From Salvia splendens (Eukaryota > Streptophyta > Magnoliopsida > Lamiales > Lamiaceae), in NCBI RefSeq assembly GCF_004379255.2, contig NC_056052.1:7068001-7132000 (forward strand): a stretch of DNA of 64,000 nucleotides, read 5' to 3'. Below the pieces are notes generated by a model that ran no database searches, was not told the DNA's origin, and saw only the letters and a program-made list of their open reading frames with translations. The translations under genes and the position numbers were made by a program. The first letter of the stretch is position 1, and every line of letters starts with the position of its first letter. Below, piece by piece: positions 1-13,600 of the stretch.

Positions 1-69
1 AATATATCTTTCTATTTTTTTCCTTTTCATTAGTCTATAACGGTAAAGTAAAAAAAGAAAAATAGAAAA

Positions 70-3000
70 CTATGTAAACAAAGTCACAACATCTCTACGA
101 TATCCTCGCACTATCAAAAGCCTGGGCACATTCTCAACCAACAGATCCATATACTCCATGTAAAAATATGCAGGGTGGTTCAGTGGCGGCGGAGGGAGAC
201 TGACGAGCACCACCGCAGCCATCCTCGAGTATCGGAGTATCGTCGAGTTCAGCTTCAGAGTGGTGTAGAGGAACTTCTCCACTTGCTGCTCGTTGACGAC
301 GACCCGCTTCCCGTCAGCCATCAACGGAGCACCTTCTTTCCGAGCTTTCTCCTTCATTTCGCTGAGATAAGCACCGATTCTTTCCTGAGAGGAGGCGAAT
401 GCCTCGACTGATTCGTCCTGCTGCTGCTCCGCTTGGGGATCCCACGACTTCATCGAGATGACAATCACCTCTGCTTGCATGCGAAGGTCGTAGAGGAACT
501 TCTTGACGTCGGCCTTGAGTTCCTCTGCATCTGAATCCTCCTCCGCGATGCAGAAAACCTGAATCTTGCAGCTCTCAAAGCTTTCCTTCGTGAGGAGGAG
601 CTGGGAGAGAAGCAGCATCAGACCACCGTCTCGTACAATCCAGTACAGATCGATGGTCCCGTACTGTCTTTGGTATTCATTAGGCCACTCGTCGAGACCC
701 TTGACAATGACAACTGCTTTGTTCGCCACAATGCAGTCGTTTATGATCCCAACGAAAGTGGCCGGTATTTCAGTTAGATTTTCCCGACGCCAAATCTCAG
801 GGTACCGCATCACTACGATGTTGGGCTTTAGATTGCCGAGACCCATAGTCTGGACAATTCCGCGAAACCCTTCGGACATGCTAGGCGCAACGACTATCTC
901 TGCAACTCCCTCACATCGTTTGTATTCAATGTAGGTACTAAGGGCCCTGCAGGCAACCTTTGCATCCTCGGCACATTCTTGATAGTCACCGTCGAGGATA
1001 GAGACGAACATGGACATTCCCCTGCCTTTCTTCTTCATACAATTGGCAAAGTCTGCAAGTTTCGGATGGCACGGCACATTCTCCGGCAACTTTCCCCATG
1101 GCCGGCAGAATATGAGGGGGATAGGGTACCAGTTCTTGGGATGCACCTGATTTGCTGCATTTGAAAGTCTGATGAATGAGCAAAGGATTTTATATACTGT
1201 TATCAAAGATGTGAAATGAGTATTATAAGGAAAAAAGCAAACAAACCTCCTAAAGATCGCAGACTACGGAGAGCGAGCTGAAAGTATGCACTCTTAAAAC
1301 CATCACCCCAGTCGCCTGCTTTTCCTTTGATGCTTACATAGTAATATATGAGTGTTGCTAAGGCTAGAGAGATCACTGTGAATGCCCAAGAAATCAAAAA
1401 CATGATAACTGCAGTAGAAAATTTAAGTCAGAATATATTGCTGTGCAAAGAGCTGAAACATAACTTAGGGAGTATTTCAGTAATATAATTGCACAAAAGA
1501 CCAAATTCTATGTAGTATGGCATGGAAACTAACCTATACATATGACAGCCCCCAAAAGAGAGAGACTCCAGTGGTGAAACTTCCATCGGGGACGCCAACT
1601 GGGAGCATCTAACAGATCCAAAAGAAAGCAGGACAAATTCACGCCCCCATAGCACAGGAGGTAGAACATTGTGATAGTCGGGGTAATAAGGTCCAGATTG
1701 CCAATGATTACACATCCGATACAGATCAAGGCTGTAAACAGGGTAGCGGCGTGAGGTTCATTTCCATCTGCCACTTTGAAGTAATTAAGGACAGGTAGAA
1801 TATCATCATTAGCTATTGCTGCAAGAAGCCGGGGAGCACCGGTCAAGCTCTGTAGAGCAGCACCTAAGGTTGATAGAATAATGCCAAGATATGTGATTGC
1901 AGGGATAGGCCAAGCAACAGTCGCTGTAAGTAACCTGAAAAGAGGCTCAGTAAAGCTCAAGCAGAAGACATTTACCCTCATCTACCAGTTTTCAGATAAT
2001 ATCATGAATATGTACATGATAGTTCATTTGCAAGCAACAATACTTTACCAGAATTCAAAACCACTTCAGAGAGTAACAACTTCTGTATTGTGAAACACAA
2101 GATACATCATTTAATATGCTGAACAAGAGGATATAGCTATCCCACAGTGATTATAAGATGAAAGGTTATGGATGTTGATCATTGTCCTCTACCCCAGAAT
2201 GACCTAAGAATAAGGAATCGCATAAACATAGCCAAAAACAGGTAGAACATATAATAGCTACAAAATCTAGGCAAGAAATAACAAGCAGCAAAGCATATGG
2301 CAGTCTTTTTTACTAAATAAAGCTTTTAGCAATAACTAACCAGAATTTACATACTAGTACCTGTCTGTCAGAAGCTTATCCCTGGTTGCCAGAGCTCCAA
2401 AAAATAGAACAGTAATCAGATATAGAACTGAAGTTGAAACAGTTGCAGCTAAGGTCCCAACAGGAATTGAGCGCTGAGTGTCCTTAAGTGAGGCAGACCG
2501 ATTCGAACCTGCCATAATCCCCGTTACAGCAGGGAAAAAGAGGCCTACCAGTGCGCTGACAAATAATAGAAAAGGTAGCAGTTAAAATACAAATCTAATG
2601 GTTCCCTACATCCATCTTCAACAATCCTAGCATTACTAGCACAAGTCATACTCCCTCTGTCCCATTTCACATGACACATTTCTTTTTCGCACGTGTTTTG
2701 GGAAAATCATAATAAATAGTTAAAGTAGAGGGAAACTAGTAAGAGAGAAAAATGTAGTAGATGAGACTCTCCTCTACATTATTAACTCTCTTACTTTAGT
2801 TTCTCTCCACTTTAAAGTATTTATTATGATTTTACCAAAACACGTGCGAAAAAGAAATATGTCACATGAAATGGGACGGAGGGAGTATTCAACTATAAGA
2901 TCATTACAGACATTTATGAAGTCCAATATATAGGTCACCCCCATGTCTGTAGTAGGAGTAGGATATCAACAACCAGCTTCACAAAGGCATTACAAAATTT

Positions 3001-6000
3001 GCCATGATGCATAGCATATGTATAGTCCAAGCATAGATTTTAGAACTAAAAATGCCCAGGCGTTCTCAGAATCTCATCTGATTGTGCAGAGAAAGCATCA
3101 AGTTAAGACCAACATTTAGCAAGCCTCACACGTAATGCAATGTGGAAGCACACTTAAAAGGACAGTAAACCACTATCTTGCCAAATTGACGACCTCTATC
3201 GGAATGACTTATAGCAAGAGTGTTCTCCAGAAATCAAATATATGAAAACTAAATCTACATGGCAAAAGGAGAAATTGTTATCAAAGTTAGCATATTGGAT
3301 AAAACTATATGTTAATTAAGAATGTTGCTCATGACACAACAGAAATAGGCTAGAAAGAAGCAACATACTTATTTGGAAAGACTGACCATTCAGTCCCTGA
3401 ACATGACAAAAGAAGTACAAGTGGAGACTGGAGAAATTAAAAAAAAAAGAGTTCTTTTAGAATCCTCACTTGAAATCCCAGTATATTTTCCCATTAGGAT
3501 CTGGGACTCCAGCATGATTAGTTGTCTGATAGGCTGAACCCCAATTATCTCTGAAAGATTTCAAACTCAAGCCGGTGATTCCCTCTGTTTAACACATGGG
3601 GATACATTAAGTAATCAAAGAGTAAAAAATACAACCGGGACAATTACCGAAATCCCGTAATTGTGCCTCCCTCCCCAAGAGAAAAATAATAATTAATGAA
3701 ACATACAAATAACATGAGTATAGAAACTCACCAGTTGGATCATCTTTTCTCGCCAAAAATATCCCAATAAATATGCAGAACAATGAGAACACAACTGGTA
3801 CAAGAAAGGCTGGTGCGACTCGGTTGATTATTTTGACTCCACCAAATACTATGAAACATAGGATGATTGTCACAACCACCCCATAGACTTGCAAATCATG
3901 TAAATTTGGGCTTGTAACAGCAACAGTTTGCGTGACATTTGTGCCATTTACCACCATAAGAGTTTGTGTATCTACAAAAATCATATACAGAGTTTCAGCA
4001 TAAAATCATAAGGTTGACACTAGCTCAAGGAAATATTTTATGATATACTACAAAATTACAGGGGTTCAATCAAACACATGGTTTTATCAGTAAGATGTTT
4101 CCATTCATTTAAAATTAACTTGCCAGCATCCTTCATAAATCATAATCTAGATGAACCTCGATGACTATAAAGGATCTTGAGAGAATAGATTGTTTTACGA
4201 TCCCATACTTCATGTCAGTGTTTAAAACAGATAAACAGGATTATAGCCAAGAAATGGAAGAATGAGAAAATCAAATGCAACATTACTGCAGGCCATCAAA
4301 TATACGCTAGACATAATAGATTCATCTGTTTGAAACTAAGAAACCACTTAACAACATTTATAATTGCACATGAAGGATACTAGTTATACTGCAATTATAA
4401 TTATACTCTCCCTTTTCCTGATAGCCAGTAGGTAGCATAATGAGGATTTGAATTGATAACAATACCTTGGAGGGAGCAACAAAAGGGAACCACATATTTA
4501 GAAGGTTAAACGAAAAATAAAAGAACCTATAAACATTTTACGAGATAACTGGAATCGGGGATTTACCTCTAAAAATCCCTGCTGCAGGTATAGCATTAAG
4601 GAAGGTCTCCACAGCTCCTAAGACATAACTGTGTCAAAAGAACATATTTAAGCATAAAAGTCAAGAGGCACAGTAGTTAATTGTGTCAACTATGAAATAT
4701 GAAAAGAGCAGGCAAACCCACAAGTATAGCTTCAGTATACTCACAGTGCACCTGCTACTGCATTTCCAAGGAAAAAGCATAAACCAATGCTCACTCCAAC
4801 CTCTGGACCCAAGGCACGACCAATAAGATAATAAGGCCCCCCTCCCTGAATAACAACATATAGTTCAACAATGCTGTAAGAGTTGATCGACTTACCAAAG
4901 TGAACTGTATCAAAGTTCATATATAGGGTAATCACTAAATCCATCTATCCACGAGAAAACATAAATTTTACCAATAAACTTCATATGTAAATGCAATACC
5001 TTCATTGCACCATTAGTAGCGATTGCACTCAAAGATATAGTCGTGAGAAAAGTACATGAACCACAGAAGGCAACCAGCAATAATGACTGACCAATCCCAG
5101 CCATACCCACAATCCTAAAGTTACACAGGTAAATCAGAATATAGTCCGTAGATAATATAAAGAACAGAACTACAATAAATGGTGCACGGGCTTGTATTAC
5201 TGGTTAAGAACAAACCAAAATAGAGGTTTGATTGTCCACAAAGCCCTAATCCTGACAGGTCTATATAGTAATGTTATATACAATTAAAAAAATTCTTCTA
5301 GTATTTTGTGAACTGGAGTCGTTCAACATTAAATCAACTCCATACCAAACCCTGTAAAGTAAATCCTTAGATATAAAACGAACAAACTACAAATAAGAAA
5401 AGATTTATTATAGCAAACTTCACATGATTATGCATACGTGTACTCAAAAAGAGTATTCAGACTATTCAGTACAGAAATTGAGAAATTGTCTTACCATGAA
5501 AATCTGATGTAGTAGATAATTCCCAAAATATTTTGAAGACAAGGCACAAACACACCCATCATAGTCCCCATTTTGACATTGTTTCCCTGTTGACAACTTA
5601 TGTGCTTCAGAGGACATTGATAAAAAAACTACTAGTTTCTACAAGACGTGCACTCTATTTTCATTACCAAATTGTGTATTAAACTTTGAATTCATGGTAG
5701 CAGCATAAACTTTCCGTTCACTCTGATTGCCTAGCTATAAGGGGAGAAGACAAAGGGACAATTTGGAATTCTGAGTCATTGGGAAAACCAAAACTTTATT
5801 CTAGTTCAAAAGGATATGACACATTCATAAAACTAAGTAAATCAGGACAAAAGAACATTTCCGTTGGGCATCCACCTAACCCAAAAATCTGATTTTAGTG
5901 AAGGAGAGGCAATCAACCTACGGAGGGCACTAATTTATACAGTTATAAATTCTTCTCTCAGGCTATAAGTATAATTTACATTTTTGGGAACTTTTTCATC

Positions 6001-7548
6001 AATAGTCCAGCTTCTCATAACACTTAATATACTTTGAAGCTGCTGCATGATCTTACAATAAATAGTGGCAAAGTACAGTATGAAATGCTATAATGAAAAG
6101 CATGAGCACAACCTTAATCAACCTGGGCCTTATCACCAAAAGTATTAAGAGAGAACCAAATATTCAGAAGGAACACAACTAGTACCAATATGCACTGGTA
6201 CCTTAGGACGCGCAACATGAATAGGTGCATCTTCTCCATCTCTAGGACTAGAGGGCGCCTGCTGCTGGTCACTTGCCATGCTGAGAAATGAACACAATCA
6301 ACAAAAGAATTCAGACTAAGTCTATGATTAAAACAAACACCAGAACACAAATCAGAAAGAAGATAGACAATCCCCATACCATGTTCTTATTAGAAAGAGT
6401 CACAAATGATTCCTCAAATCTTTCATGAAAATACGAACGAAAAATTTATCTTTCATGCCATACCTTTTAAGGCCCAAAATATTGACAAGTGAGTCAAAAC
6501 CAAACAATTCCAGCTTCGATTCAGGATGTGAGCCATTGATGTCTCTATCATTACATTGTAACCCATCATTTCCATCTGAAGCCACTTTAACTCTACAAAT
6601 GCACAAGGGTCAGGCAAACATAGAACTTACTGATAAAGGAATATGACTAGAAAATAATTACTACTAAACAAAGATATCCATAAGCACCATGCCCCAAGCA
6701 CAAAGCAATAGATACAACCAATTCATAAGACCTATATAAAAATGGGAATAACCACAAAAACATGCATCTGGCAATATTCTGAACAAAACAATACGAGGAA
6801 ATCATTCCTTATACATGACTATTATTAACATTTATAAGCTCCAGGATAGCAGCAGGTGAGTCTTGATGGTAAAAACTAAAACCTCCTAAAATAAAGAATT
6901 GTAGCATATTCACATAACTGTTTTATTGCAGGAACCTAACAATCTAAGCAAAGAAGCCAAAATACAATGGCAAGCACATTAAAGCAAAATAATGAAGCGT
7001 AACCAGTAATCAGTGAAGAGAACCAACTGTCAAAGTCAGAACAAGAGTCATTTTTTGCTCTTCTTTTGCTTCAATACCATCTAATTCTTCACAACTATAT
7101 TCTCATAAAACCCCTCTCCAATAGTAAATCGCAGACTACAAAGCCTATCCAAGTTTGGTACAAAACAGTATCCATGATCACCATCAGACCTAACAAAACC
7201 AGCTCAATTCAGCTCAGAACGAACAGAAAACAAGCAAATGCACAGCTTCAGCAAGTCCACAGCTTTTATTCTACTAAAACACAACACACTTGCAGAAAAA
7301 AAAACAGCGAACAGAAGCGCGATCCCAATCCAAACACTCAAAATCAAGTCAAACGAGAGTTACTTCAGATTACTGGAAGCGGAGGACGAAGCGCGGGCGA
7401 TAGGATCGATCGAGGACATTTCGAGGACGGCTCGATCGTTGTCGTGCGCGAACACTGGGCGGTACTGGCGGCCGCCCAAACCCCTTCCCGCCGCAAACTC
7501 ATTTTCGTCCGCCGCCTCTATCTCGACGCCATTGTTGTCATCCGCCAT
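70..7548 (-). CDS. CCC1: Cation-chloride cotransporter, CCC1 type (13 exons)
   Basis: Coding exons, 5' to 3' on the minus strand, are 7364-7548, 6464-6592, 6202-6280, 5495-5586, 5000-5114, 4745-4845, 4567-4628, 3732-3971, 3470-3584, 2361-2555, 1534-1934, 1247-1408 and 70-1154. Every junction has GT..AG borders and phase is kept throughout, giving 986 residues; I recall the Arabidopsis protein as 975. The sequence follows plant SLC12-family CCC1 almost word for word: an acidic N-terminus with RPVFAHD, membrane segments from about residue 137 to 625 (TM1 near [17 protein letters not shown], later [21 protein letters not shown] and [14 protein letters not shown]), then a soluble C-terminal domain of about 360 residues ending VVTLFT. 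The family moves chloride together with potassium and/or sodium; in plants it acts in endomembranes and the plasma membrane and affects ion balance and growth. No break or missing exon is visible. The ATG at 7548 is the only start that gives the conserved N-terminus. Identification is from recognition, not a search. Confidence 0.96.
2651..2885. mobile_element. Stowaway-like MITE in a CCC1 intron
   Basis: A nearly palindromic 235 bp element begins CTCCCTCTGTCCCATTTCAC and ends with the reverse complement of that sequence, ending ACGGAGGGAG. It is flanked by TA on both sides (2649-2650 and 2886-2887), as expected for Tc1/mariner-derived Stowaway MITEs. Both arms carry CACGTG inside an inverted TTCGCACGTGTTTTGG block. 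It lies in the intron between the exons at 3470-3584 and 2361-2555 and breaks no splice site. It has no coding capacity. Confidence 0.85.
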
Positions 7549-8690
7549 TGCATTGATTCAATTGAGGTGGACTAAATCCCTTGGAAATTGTAAGGGTTTA
7601 GAATGGGGGGAAGAGAAAGGGATTCAGATCTACGAGGAAGGAAACCAATTTGACAGTTCGCACAAATGGAGATTGAAAGCTAGGATTTCTAACTGATAGT
7701 GGCGCGTGACTGCTACTGCACTGAGTCGGGCACTTCCCTGCGGTTTTGTACAGTTAATTTATGTGATTAATTAATTTAAGTGTGTACTATTTTTCAATCT
7801 AAAATTTGGTCTAATTTTCGGAAATGAAGTGAACTTTTTATAGTATTGAGATATTGCTTGAGAGTCGACCGCAAACATATCAACATGATTTTTTTTAACT
7901 AAGTTACCAAAGTTACTATTATTGTGATTTTTTGTACGATTGTTCAATTAATAAATGGATTGGGTATTGATTTGAAAACAATTGACCTTTATATGGACAA
8001 AAGTTAGAAGTGTGTCCTAGTGTTAAATATTAGGACAAACTTTAGGTATAAAAGTAGTAGTAATTGATACTTGATGTAAATGGTATAGTAATTCGAGTTG
8101 GATTAAAATTATGAAAATTGTGACGCTAATTAGAGAAAATTGAATTGATTTTTTTTATGAGTTGGATTAAAATTATGAAAATTGTTGACGCAAATTAGAG
8201 AAAATTGAATTTAATTGAATTCTAGAAATAACACCACTACTACTAGGCATAATTAACTGATTTATTCGTTGTTGGGCCGAGTAAATTTTGGTAGGCTTGA
8301 CTTTTCTTTTTTTATAGGATAATTAAAATGGATTTATTTAATTAAGATGGTGTTATTAGAGCGTAGACGATAATTCGTTGTTATATTAAGTTGATGGACA
8401 GTTTTTCTCAAGAAGAATGTACATTTTTCTAAATTAGAATGAAAATTGTATGGACAAAAACAAAATATATCATTTACGCTAAAAATATTATTGTATACTG
8501 AATTTATATCATTAAGTACGGGTATCATTTTGTATATGTATATCATTTTATTGATGAAGAGCATATTTTTATAGAAACATAATCATTTTATTGATTATAA
8601 ACATCATTTTATACATGAGAGAATATAATTTTATTAAGACAAACATCATTTTACACATTATGATGACATATCATTTTATTCTTTACAAGT
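7549..8690. other. CCC1 5' flank and AT-rich intergenic sequence
   Basis: This stretch holds the probable 5' untranslated region and promoter of the cotransporter gene, followed by AT-rich DNA. A 64 bp unit starting GAGTTGGATTAAAATTATG is tandemly duplicated at 8095-8220. From about 8480 the motif ATCATTTTAT recurs irregularly many times. I see no gene here. Confidence 0.6.
8095..8220. repeat. 64 bp tandem duplication
   Basis: Two adjacent copies with a 64 bp period start at 8095 and 8159, both with GAGTTGGATTAAAATTATG followed by GAAAATTGTGACG or GAAAATTGTTGACG. They differ by a few bases and a small indel. Confidence 0.85.
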
Positions 8691-8691
8691 A

Positions 8692-8932
8692 CTCCATTCG
8701 TTCCATAGTAGTAGAGTCATTTTGTCATTTTGGTATGTTCCATAATAGTGGAGTCATTTCCCTTTTTATTAAAAGGCAACACATTTCTTCTCACTTACAT
8801 TCCCCTCTCTCTTACTTTCTTCTCTCTACTTCATCATCTCTCATACTTTATTATCTTTTTATTTAATAGTACATTACACATATTTTTCTTAATCTTCGTA
8901 CCGAAAAGAAATGTCTTTATTACTATGGAACG
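8692..8932. mobile_element. MITE with CTCCATTCGTTCCATAGTAG-type ends
   Basis: The left end reads CTCCATTCGTTCCATAGTAG after a TA, and the right end has the inverted form TTACTATGGAACG followed by TA. Inside are pyrimidine-rich tracts common in plant mariner-type MITEs. A truncated copy in the opposite orientation lies at 9503-9650. There is no coding capacity. Confidence 0.6.
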
Positions 8933-8999
8933 TAAGCAGTATCATTTTTATATGGTTATTATAGTTATCAGCATAAATATGAGATATCATATGATCACA

Positions 9000-9240
9000 T
9001 CTGTCACTAGCGGATCTAGGGGGCAGGAGGGGGCGGTGGCCCCCTCCCGGCCGTTCGGAGAGCCAAAACTTCCCTTGAATCGAGCCGAAAATAGCATATC
9101 CGCCCCCTCTGTGGAGTGTAAAAATCTATTTATTTTCAATAAAAGTCATATAAATTGTAGTAGTTAATGGTTTGGTTGTTGGGTTTTTAACTAAGATGTC
9201 TAGGGTTCAACCATCAACAAAAGCATATTTTTTTATTATT
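9000..9240. mobile_element. Fragment resembling a non-autonomous hAT element
   Basis: The segment begins CACTAGCGGATCTAGGGGG, continues with a G/C-rich stretch and GCCCCCTCCCGGCC, and later has CATATCCGCCCCCTCTGTGG. The form GGCGGATCCAGGGGG is common at the ends of plant hAT derivatives. Farther on, TCTAGGGTTCAACC resembles a tRNA B box. Element borders and a target duplication were not found, so the class is tentative. Confidence 0.35.
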
Positions 9241-9299
9241 AAAAATAATATTAAATTAAATATTTAATATTTAATATTAAATTCCGCTCCCGCCATATA

Positions 9300-9500
9300 C
9301 TCCCTCCGTCTCATAATAGATGTCACACTTTCCTTTTTAGTTTGTTCTACAAAAGATGTCATATTTCCCTTTTTGGAAAAAGTTCTCTCTCACGTTAATA
9401 TAAATATACTATTTTCTCTCACCACCTAACACACAAAACAACATCGCCTAAAATATCGTGTCATTCTCCAACTATGTCATCTATTATGGGAAGGAGGGAG
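9300..9500. mobile_element. Stowaway-like MITE
   Basis: A 201 bp element starts CTCCCTCCGTCTCATAATAG and ends with its imperfect reverse complement (TCTATTATGGGAAGGAGGGAG). TA flanks it at 9298-9299 and 9501-9502. It has the palindromic structure of Stowaway MITEs and no ORF. Confidence 0.85.
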
Positions 9501-9502
9501 TA

Positions 9503-9650
9503 TATTAACTGAAGAGATAATAAAGTGAGAAAAGTAGAGAGAATAAACTAAGTGAGGAAAAAAGTGTTACTTTTTGCTAAATAGGGAAATGACTATGTTA
9601 TTATAGAACATCCCAAAATGGAAAAATAACTCCACTACTATGGAGTATTA
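9503..9650. mobile_element. Truncated inverted copy of the 8692-8932 MITE
   Basis: Read on the minus strand this segment gives ATACTCCATAGTAGTGGAG, then TAGTCATTTCCCTATTTAGC and a pyrimidine-rich tract, matching the first half of the element at 8692-8932. It abuts the end of the 9300-9500 MITE and lacks its second half. Confidence 0.55.
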
Positions 9651-9781
9651 ATTTGATAGGCAGTTTTTTCTCAAGAAGAATGTTTATTTTTATAAGTTAC
9701 AATGAAAATTGCATTCAAGATGTTATTACGCTGTAGACAACAATTTGTTACTATAATATTAACCTATGTTAGAAAAAATTG

Positions 9782-10514
9782 TAGGCATGCACAAACGGAA
9801 TCGAACCGCCGGTTAACCGGTGGTTCGGAACCGCCGGTTCATGAACCGGAACCGGAACCGGCGGCGACGGTTTATTGAGTAATATGATTTGTATATAGAT
9901 AAATAATTATTCATATTATAGTTATCACTAGATTAATACAATTTGTATAATAATTATTCTCTTAATGTGTATAAACTATAATTGTATTTATTAGTTAATA
10001 TACACATAAACTTATACACAAACAAATCGATAATGATAAAGAATTAAAGAATAATACTTTATGTAATTATATTTGTTGTTAAGTTATAATAATAGAAGAT
10101 AGTTAAGATATGATGGAGATGTATTATGTAGTTATAAATAAGGAGTTTTATCCCATATTGAAAGAAATAGCAACACATCCAAGAACATGTAGCTATAAAA
10201 GAGAATCATTCAATACACTCTCTTTCAACCCAAAAGCTCAAGTCCAACATTAAATGTAAATTGTACCTTATAAGTTGTGACTTGTGACTTGTAGTCTCGT
10301 TGAAATAAACACTAAAACAAGAAGAAATGCAAAAAAAAATTAAAAATTATGAACCGCCGAACCGTCACAGCGGTTCAGGCAAAAAACCGGCGGTTTTGAA
10401 CCGTCTCGTGAACTGGCGATTTTTTGAACCGGAACCGGAGCTGCCGGGACCCTTGGCAGGCCGGTTCCGGTTCATGAACCGGAACCGGCGGTTTCTGACC
10501 CGTGTGCATGCCTA
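9782..10514. mobile_element. hAT-like non-autonomous element rich in GGTTC motifs
   Basis: The ends are inverted repeats: TAGGCATGCACAAACGG on the left and the reverse complement of CCCGTGTGCATGCCTA on the right. Both subterminal zones (9798-9875 and 10350-10500) are packed with GAACCGG/CCGGTTC units on both strands, while the centre is AT-rich and non-coding. Short TIRs plus dense subterminal motifs suit a hAT derivative. The expected 8 bp target duplication is poor (AAAAATTG against GTACAATG), so the class is inferred. It ends about 130 bp past the stop codon of the NPH3-type gene, within or close to that gene's 3' region. Confidence 0.6.
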
Positions 10515-10642
10515 GTACAATGGACTTAGTCCTCTTCTAGGCACGAAAACGTTTGATACAATGCACGTTCATGTGTCGCAAAGTCAATGAGTCGTCGTCT
10601 CCGACTCTGAATCTCGATGCAGATTCGGATTCGGAGACGCTA

Positions 10643-13600
10643 TTATGAATAATTACACGAACTTAAACATCCGAAGTCGGTGTTCTTCTTCTTCTCCTTC
10701 TCCTTCCTTAGCTTGTCTCGAGATTTCTCATTACCCTCGACACGATCGTTCTGCTTGCTAACAGATCCCTCTTGCGCGCTGCACATCTGAGACTTCAACC
10801 CGAGCTTCCTTGACACGTTCCCCCAAATGCTCCATTTCTTCGCACGCCCCAAGCTCCCAATCTCCTGCCTCATGTTCGAGCACTCCTTCTCAAGCTCGGA
10901 TAACCTACTTCTCATGCTATCCATACCTGCCTTCAGCGCGTGGTTCTCCCTCACGCCTGTGGCCGTCCAGCCTCCTTCGTTTGTCGCTTGTCTTGAGACA
11001 TCAAGGTTGTCCGAGACGAGCAGGCATCCAGCCACGGAAGTCCTCAGCTGCAGCTGCTCGAAGAACAGGACTTGGATGATTGTTCTCAACGGGAGCCTCT
11101 CGTTCTGAGCTGCATGGGTGCACGCTTCTAACGAGAGTTTCTGGCAGTCGATCAGCCGGCAGAGGTGGTCCCTGTCGGAATCCGCTAGCCACGGATGCGA
11201 CTACAGATGCAAAAAAAAAGCGAGCAACGAATCATCAAATGCCTCACCACAATCAACCAAGCTCAATGTGCTATGCACAATGTGAACTAAGAAAGGAAGG
11301 TAAGCATGGTGTTTCTACCTTAAGATAGATGTCGATCGCTCGATAAAGCCCGTCATCCAACGGCCGGGCATACTCTGGGATGGCGGCAGCAAGAGACTGA
11401 AACTTGGGGAGCTTCAGATTGACATCCGGAGCGACCTCGGCAAGATAGCCATCGATGAGCTTGGCAACCATCGTAATAGGTGTTAGCGATGGCGAGCCAA
11501 TCAACTGGCCTTCGTCGAAGGAGCCCGGGGAGGTGGCCACCTGATCCATAGCCAAGAAATGATCAAGAACACGCGACACACAGTCGACATCGTACAGAGT
11601 CACCATTGAGTAGGAGAAAGTCGGCAACAAGAGATCCTCGAGCGTTGCCTGATCAAGCTGCAAACCTATCTGTTTCTCAAGATTCGACACACACGAGGAG
11701 CTAGCTCGAAGAATCCGAGCTGTTTTGAGCAAACCAAAGTGGAACTTTGACGGTACTATGCCCTTCTCCAACGGAAGTAAGTAATTGATCTCTTCAACGA
11801 GAAGCTTCTGATCCTCCTCAGACAGGGACCCGACCAGATGATTTTTCGGCACGGTGGGGCCACGATGCCGGTGAAGTCCTGGTAGGTACTTTTTCGCATA
11901 TGAACTGAGGGAGCCAGCGACGAGTTCTGGCTTCACACCTTGAGACTCCATAGCGAGAATCAACCTTTTGTAGAGTGGAAAACTTAAAACAGATGCATCA
12001 TCGTACCACCAATCTTCCGAACTCGAGCTCTTCGGTCGAGCACCTGTGCTTATCCCGTTCCACAACACGCTCCCCCCAGGGCTCTGCAACAGGCCTCCAC
12101 GCTCCATCACGGGCCATCCCAACAAATTCTGCTCCGTGCACACCTTGGCAGCCAAAGAGTCAATGCATCGTCTTGGAATATCGAGTTTCTCAGCGTGGGA
12201 GAGGATATTGTCACAGGTCTGGAGGGCCCGCAATGAATCGTTCCAGTTGTCCAGAACCACCTGGTCGAGGAAGCTCTCCGTTTGAGAGATGAGATTCCCC
12301 TCTCCATACTCTTCGGTCATCTCAAGATGCTCGGCTGCACAGCGGAGGTACACGACATTTGCAGCAGTGAGTTCAAGCTTGAACCCGTAGCAGAACTTGG
12401 CTACTGTCTCGAATGTGTTCGCTCCACCAGGGATGTCGGGTAGTTTGATGACACAGCCGTCCTCTCCTCGGGACGCCTCTTCAATGAGGCATTCCATAAC
12501 TCCACTTCGTGAAAGCAGCGGAAACTACAACAAAACTAACATGATTCAGAAACTGAGGGTTCATTTGAACTTTGAAGCTAAATATACAAAACTTGAGGTG
12601 TAATTACAAAAAACACAAATTTTCTCATAGATAAGCCAATTGTGAGAAATTACAACTCTTGGCATCAATGTATCATAAAAGAGAATTTAAGAAAAATAAT
12701 ACCTTGTGAAGATGGAACGACATTTCCCCAATTTCGACAACCACATTACTTGGAAGACCACTTGTGCAAAACCTACAATGTATAAGAAGTTTTTAACTTC
12801 AAAACCAAGATATTTTACGGATCAAATCATTGCTAACGAGGATCAAAAGAATGTGTTCCATGTGGCCATTTAAGAAACCCGTCTTCGTTCATTCAAATAA
12901 AGTTTGAAACAAACATCATGGCTCAAGAAACAGCAAGAATTAGTCGTATTGCGAACCATAGACAGAAAGCTAGCTTATGCCTATGCAGAAAATGCATAAA
13001 ATTCCAACCAAGGAGAAAATATTAAATAGACCTTACATATTTGTCGAAGACTGATCTTTTCAATTTAACATGGTAAGAAATACAACCTTCCTACTAGTTA
13101 AATTACTTAGATCCACAGAACTTGACGGAGTTGTATATCTCATTTCCCTAGTGAAAAGTAAAAATTAATGAACACAATGCTATCCTCCCTAACCACATTA
13201 TTTCAAAAAACAATCGTGTTTTTCATTCGCCATTGTAGAGAAGCATCTTCAACCAACAGCACACTAACTCAACCATAATCGTTCGCATACAAATCCAATC
13301 ATTCGAAGAGAGCTCAATGCCATTGTCAATTCGCCGTTACGCGTATTCATTCCCTTACAATATCATGCTAAAATTAGAAAATTACCACATAAATCTAACA
13401 CCAAATCGATCAAACAAAGCTCAATGCCAATGATGGATAATGGAGATAAGACTCGACTAAGCATAGGCAGGTTCCATAGAGAATAGTTGGACACCACATT
13501 TTCAAGAACATAACTTTAGATTAAATAGAAAATCAAACAACACTTGAAGAGGTGCTTCTACTTGCAAAACTACACTCATTTCATAAACAAACTAACCAAA

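Noticed and set aside
175..1183. Plus-strand ORFs opposite the CCC1 last exon
   Set aside because: They are shadows of a strongly conserved minus-strand exon and have no family likeness.
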